NCBI GenBank assembly: GCA_030544215.1
Contig: JARZZO010000013.1
Span: 1,913,001 to 1,977,000, forward strand
DNA from: Zantedeschia hybrid cultivar
Lineage: Eukaryota; Streptophyta; Magnoliopsida; Alismatales; Araceae
Length of the DNA stretch: 64,000 bases
Reading direction: 5' to 3'
This document shows, one piece after another, positions 36,201 to 42,200 of the stretch. Within the stretch, counting starts at the first letter, position 1, and each line of letters begins with the position of its first letter. The notes under the pieces were generated by a model. The model was not told the DNA's origin and ran no database searches. It saw only the letters and a program-made list of their open reading frames with translations. The position numbers and the translations under genes were made by a program.

Positions 36201-39200
36201 CTACCATCTTCGATAAGCATACGATCACATTGAGTGTGCTGTGAATCACCTCTCCATCAATGTGCACTTGACGACTAGACATTACTCTCAACTCAACGAA
36301 GTCTTAATCCCAAACAATTGGGGTCGGCTATATGGATTCTCTGTTTCCACTCTAAACAATTTTAGGCTACCTCTTCTGAAAGGTTTAAAGCTTTCAAATC
36401 ATATTGTACTACCATCTTCCAAATTAACCTAGGTCTACCCCTTCTTTTCTTCTCCTTCTTTATCCTAATATGCTCTGCTTTTCTAACCGGAGCCTCTCTA
36501 GGCCTACGCCTAACATGCCCAAACCATCTCAGTCTCCCTTATAACGACCCGTCACCCTATAATGGGGATCAGATTACTAAATAGGTACCGAATCATTAAT
36601 TTGGAATCAAACCAGGATCTTGATAAGTCTGGAAAATAAATAATAAACTAAGCTAAACATTCACATCGCATCGAATTGAAAAGGGAGTGCAATAGTTAAA
36701 AATTATTACAATGCGGCTCGACTCAGCAAATAATTATATACTATAACTGAAAGGAAATAATTAAGCATACATGCCAGAAAATAAAATAACAACTACATCG
36801 GGGTATACCCTGGAACAGCGGCTGCTGGCGCGTGACCCAAAGCAACACTCTCCTCGCTACGCCTGTCTGGAACCTTCACCCGAAAACTCCGGGGTGAGTC
36901 TCATCGAAAAGACTCAGTAGGGATCCTTCGATCCCCACCGCCCACTCACGCACCCACAAGTGCAGCAACACAAATATAGATAATTTAAGTAAGTAAAGCA
37001 GCAAACACAATTCTTAAATTTCGATATAAAATACATGCATTCGAAATATAACATTCACAATTCTGAAACCATTCTACCACAGAGCCCACAACCAGTGTCT
37101 CGGCAAAACATGCCAACCACACGGCCGAACGCGGGTAACACCGACCCGCTGAGACCAAACAGCAACCCCTCGGATAGCGCGCTGACTACTCCGACCTGAC
37201 AGGCTTCAGGTGGTTCTGTTTCCCCCAGCACGAGTGACACTCCGAATGTACTACTCCCACACCGGTACTAGCTATACTCCGGGGTACACCAGGTGACCCT
37301 CTCTCTAGGCGTCACCCCACCACTCCAACACCGGCGCCATGTCACTCCCACACTGACACAGGGTGCCTAAGCGCTAACAACTGTCACTCTAGGTCCACGA
37401 TCGCACAAAACGCAACACGGTGCGATCCGATCACGTAGAACCCATCGCACATAAGTATGATCTCAAACATGAAATTAACTAAACTATCTAACAATGTAAA
37501 CACGTGCTAATTGCAGGAATTAATGAGATCTGTCTTGAATCGCGTCGCCCAAGGCCGACATCGTTCAAGTCTCCTAAACTGGTTCATGTGAAATCTGGCC
37601 TTGGAAGAAGGCCTAAAAGGCGTTGTTCAACAAGGTCGCCGTTTAAAAAGCGTCGCTGTCCTTAGTCGCCTGATAACGACAGAAACAGAGACAGACCTCG
37701 GCGTGATCTGACTTAAAAAGCGTCGAGCATGGAAGTCGCATTTCAAAAGGCGTCGTTGTCCCTGGACGCTCATCAATCCAGAGACAGAGTCTGTTATTTG
37801 GGCTTAATCGCGTCGCGAGTTGAAGCCGCCTTTCTAAAAGACGTCGCTGTCCTCCGACGTCATTTAACTCTTACAGACAGGTTCTTCCTCCGCAATCTCC
37901 CAATCTACGGGGTGGGATTTCCTCTCCCAAATCGTGAAAAAAAAACTAAAAAGTGAAAAGGGAGGAGAAGAACTTAAATACCCATTAAAACTCCAAATTT
38001 CTCATTTCACGCAATTAGTGTTTTCACCCCAAAAACCCCCTAAAACATGCTTCAAAGCGGAAAAAACATGGTTTTAAACACAATACAATGGGGATCGTCA
38101 CCCTACCGGTTACTCGAACTCTTCTTAGCTCCAAGCCGCCAACCCGCCTCGCCACACGCCGCCGCCGATACCGCCGTAGATGCCGTTACTTCACCGGGAC
38201 GTCGGCCGCCGTCCGGAGAGAAATGCGCCGCGGAGGAAGTGGTGGTGATAGTGGGGGAGGTTGGGAGGTTAATGGAGTGGAGGGAGAGGAGGAATGAGGA
38301 GAGAAAAGCAAGGAGAGCGGGAAGGGGTTCGCCGGAGATCGGAGGGAAGAGAGGAGAGAGAAGATAAAGGAGAGAATGAGAGGAAGGAGGGAGGGTTCGC
38401 GGGGTCAAACAGAAATCGGGGAAAACGCGTTGTCCAAGTCCGACGTCATTCAGATGACAAGACCGGGCGGTACTCTGACAAAGTAGGGTCGTAATCTAAA
38501 TGGCGTCGTCTATACAAGACGCCATTCAGACGATAAGACCGGGCCGTACACTCGCGCCCCAAGGTCAGCCCACGTGGCGTCCACGTGGTACAGCCTAAAA
38601 CACGTCCACATTGTTGGACGCCGTTTGAACCGCGTCGAGCAAACTCGACGCGAAAAGGAAACTAAGTCTCAGCCCCATCAGGGCCCAGACTAAGGGATCC
38701 GACCCAGAAACTGATTCGATAACTGGATCTGAAACCTCAATCCTTACATCCCTTCTCTCAATTTATCCTCGATTGGTACCACTCCTACCTTTTCTCTAAT
38801 ATACTCATTATGAATTTTATCTAGCCTAATATGCCCACACATCCACCTTAACATTCTCATCTCGGCAACACTCATCTTGGAGACATGTTGTCCGTTCATC
38901 GCCCAATACTCGCTACCATATAACATTGTAGGTCTTATCGCTGTACGGTAAAATTTTCCTTTCAGCTTCGTTGGGATCATGCGGTCACACAAGACTCCCG
39001 TGACAAGTCTCCACTTCAACCATCCTGCTTTAATCCTATGGCTAACATCCTTATCGCACCCTCTGTCTTCTTGGAGGATCGAACCAAGATATTTGAAATT
39101 GGTGCTTTGGGGTATTGTCATCCCATCTAAGTTAACTCCATCCTTTCCGCCTATCCGACCTTCACTAAACTTACAATACATGTATTCTGTCTTAGTTTTA

Positions 39201-42200
39201 CTTAACCTTTAACCCTTAGACTCTAAAGTGCTCCTCTAAAGCTCTAGTTTTCTATTAATTCTCTCTTGCATCTCATCTATCAATACAGTATAATCCGCAA
39301 ACAACATACACCACGGAATGTCCTCTTGTATATCTTTTGTTAAATTATTCATAACTAATGCGAAAAGGTAATGACTTATTGTTGATCATTGATGTATTCT
39401 AACAGAAATAGAAAAATCTCTTGTTTCCCCTTCGACCGTGTGGACACTAGTAGTTACTCCTTCATACATGTCTTTTAATACTTGTATGTACCTAATAGAT
39501 ACTCTCTTACGCTCCAACACCCACCATATGACATCTCTTGGAACTCTATCATAGGCCTTCTCCAAATCGATAAACATCATATGTAGATCTTTCTTCAAAT
39601 CTCTATATTTCTCTATTAAGCTCCTGATGAGAAAGATAGCTTCCATAGTTGATTGACCTGGCATAAAGCCGAAATGTACCGAGATAGTTGTGTCAGAACG
39701 TAAACGATGTTTTACAACTCTCTCCCACAGCTTCATAGCATGACTCATGAGCTTAATTCATCTATAATTTGAGCAATCCTGGATGCCTCATTTGTTTTTA
39801 AAAATAGGTACAAGAGTGCTCTTTCTCCATTCATCTGGCATTTTCTTAGATATTAGGATCTTGTTAAATAGTCGGGTTAACTATTCCACTCCAACATTTT
39901 CTAAACATTCCCACACTTCAATAAGAATTCTATCAGGGCCACAAGCTTTACTTACTTTCATCCTCTTCAATGCTTCCTTAACTTTTGAAAATGTAATCCT
40001 CCTAGTATAGTTCACATTATGCTCTGTTGTACATTTTATGCCCACTATGTTTCCATTATGATTATCATTAAAATGAGTAACTTGCATTTAACTGTACATT
40101 ACTTGATGATTTAAATCATAACTTGCATTTAGGTGGATGAATTAGTAAATAACAGTTTAATGAGTAATGTATGATTTAATGATACAAGACTTCACTTACA
40201 AGCTGTATGCAAGTCGTGGTGTAATGTACTTTCTCATCTGATATCAATAAACTTCCACCACTTGATATAACTTTTGAGAAATACTTTTTTGATGTGCATC
40301 TTAGTAAATATCAATTGACTCGGATAAATATCTCATATAATTCTTATCATTCCCATCCACTAATTTTAAGACCTTTACGAGGGGTTTTACCAATAAGAGA
40401 TAAGCGCACATTGCTCCAATTTTTTTTGTTATTTATGATTTTCCCACTTCCAAATGTTCAGATTTAACATTAGAAGAATTATTGTGCACATACTCTAATA
40501 ACTCCTTATTATACATAAAATCCTTGATCTCATTTCTGAACTTGTACAAAGATTCTAAGGAATTGAAATTAGATGTAAATCTTGTAGGCCTCACACGGAT
40601 GAGATATCGGCCCCCACTTGCTTGTTTTCTGAACATGTTCAAGATCATACGATGGTCATAAATATATTGGGTAATTCTTTGTGCTCTTTTTACTGTTTTA
40701 TTTACATCCGAATCCTTGTCAATATTTTCAAATATCAAGTCTAGACTATGCACTGCACATAGGACACAATAAAAGTGTTTGTGTTTGTTCATTAACTTCT
40801 TCCCTGCAGCCTTATAGTTTGATTCATTATTAGTGACTACTTGGAGAATCTTTTTATCTCTAATTTCTTGCACTATCTGATCTATCAAACCAAACAGATG
40901 CATTAACAAATTTCATAAAAAATGTCCCTTTAGTGCAATAAACTAAAAAATTAATCATGGACTTTTTTGTAGTATCAGTTCAGTCATCGCACATAATTGT
41001 GCATCCTCTCTCATTTCATACAACTTTAAAGCTTTCAGCTTACTGTTGAAGTTCCTTATATTCTCTATCAAGCCCACATCCATATATGTTTGGACGTATG
41101 GGGCTTTTTAACTCAGGGCCATGATTTCCTATGGCGTCATCATAGGCTGAAAATAGGAAGATTGAGCAGTATGTAAGGGAATCCCTTCATGCAAAAATCA
41201 TTTACAGATGCTCTTAAAAGCATGTCCTGCCACTTCAGCTGACTTTTGGACTCCACTCAATATTTGTTTGATTTTTTGCTGACTAGAACTTTGCCTTATA
41301 AAAAGATAATTATTCATAAGACCCACTTGATGTAATATCATATCCTGTTGTATCATGGGCCATAGAATCTTGGCCTTTATGTTGAGTTGTACCTGTTCTT
41401 GATGGTCCAAAACCTCTTATTTGGGCTTCATCTTCTGCCAAGTGCCACAAACTCTCTTCTAGTTGCAGTCATCTCAGGATCTGAATCATCGTTACTAGAG
41501 TCAACAATCTGTTCAACCCTCTGCCTCTCATGTAGGAAAATGCCACTGACCCCAATGTACAACCCTTTGCCTTTTCTATTTTGTCTACTTAAAATCTCCT
41601 CTTGGAGTTCAACCTCCTCTTCATTTCTTTGTTCCTTCTTAGCTTTTCGTCCATGCAATAATGCACGCATCTCGCTGGATACTGATCGGGGACAGACGGT
41701 ACACTTCGTGACCTGTCCTGAGATCCCTGCTAAATGTTCTTGTCTTCTAATCACTCTACCACCAATCTCTTTGCCACAATATTTGCATTTCACTCTTCTC
41801 CTTGTAGCATCAATCAAGGTGATATAGGCCTACCTTAGGTCCTGTTCTTGTTGTCTCTCACTAGACTATTGATGTTCAACCATGATCTTACAACCATAAA
41901 GAAAAAAAGAGAAACATGTATAAGTATAATTGGCATCATGTTCCTACTCTAAAGTATGCAATGAAACTTATTTAAGTTTCAATTGATGTTTAATTAAGGT
42001 AATTAGATAAAAGCTCTAATTTTTAACTGCTAATTAGGATCAAGATTGAGATTTTTTCTCTAATTAACGTTCAATCAACGCTATTGATAGTATGTTCCTG
42101 CTCTAAAATATGCAGTGAAGCTTAATTAAGCTTCAATTGATATTTAATTAAGGTATTAAACAAAAGTCCTAATTTTTAACTATCAATTAAGGTGAAAATT

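Larger units (their letters stand above)
36287..40090 (-). mobile_element. RTE-type LINE inside hAT-2
   Basis: Minus-strand RT pieces: MKVSKACGPDRILIEVWECL (about 39910-39970), FGFMPGQSTMEAIFLIRSLI and MMFIDLEKAYDRVPRDVIWW (about 39530-39680), and the C-terminal half at 39181-38744 (NFKYLGSILQEDRGCDKDVS, KFYRTAIRPTMLYGSEYWA, MRMLRWMCGHIRLDKI). It is followed, across the solo LTR, by RRRPREAPVRKAEHIRIKK at about 36440-36500. This is the RTE-clade order. It lies between hAT copies of ACTnnACATTACT (about 36274-36286 and 40091-40103), a probable 13-bp target duplication. The 5' end is truncated. Confidence 0.85.

Noticed and set aside
36241..36432. + strand reading frame in the RTE 3' end
   Set aside because: The minus strand of the same bases encodes the RTE C-terminus, and the + frame has no domain.
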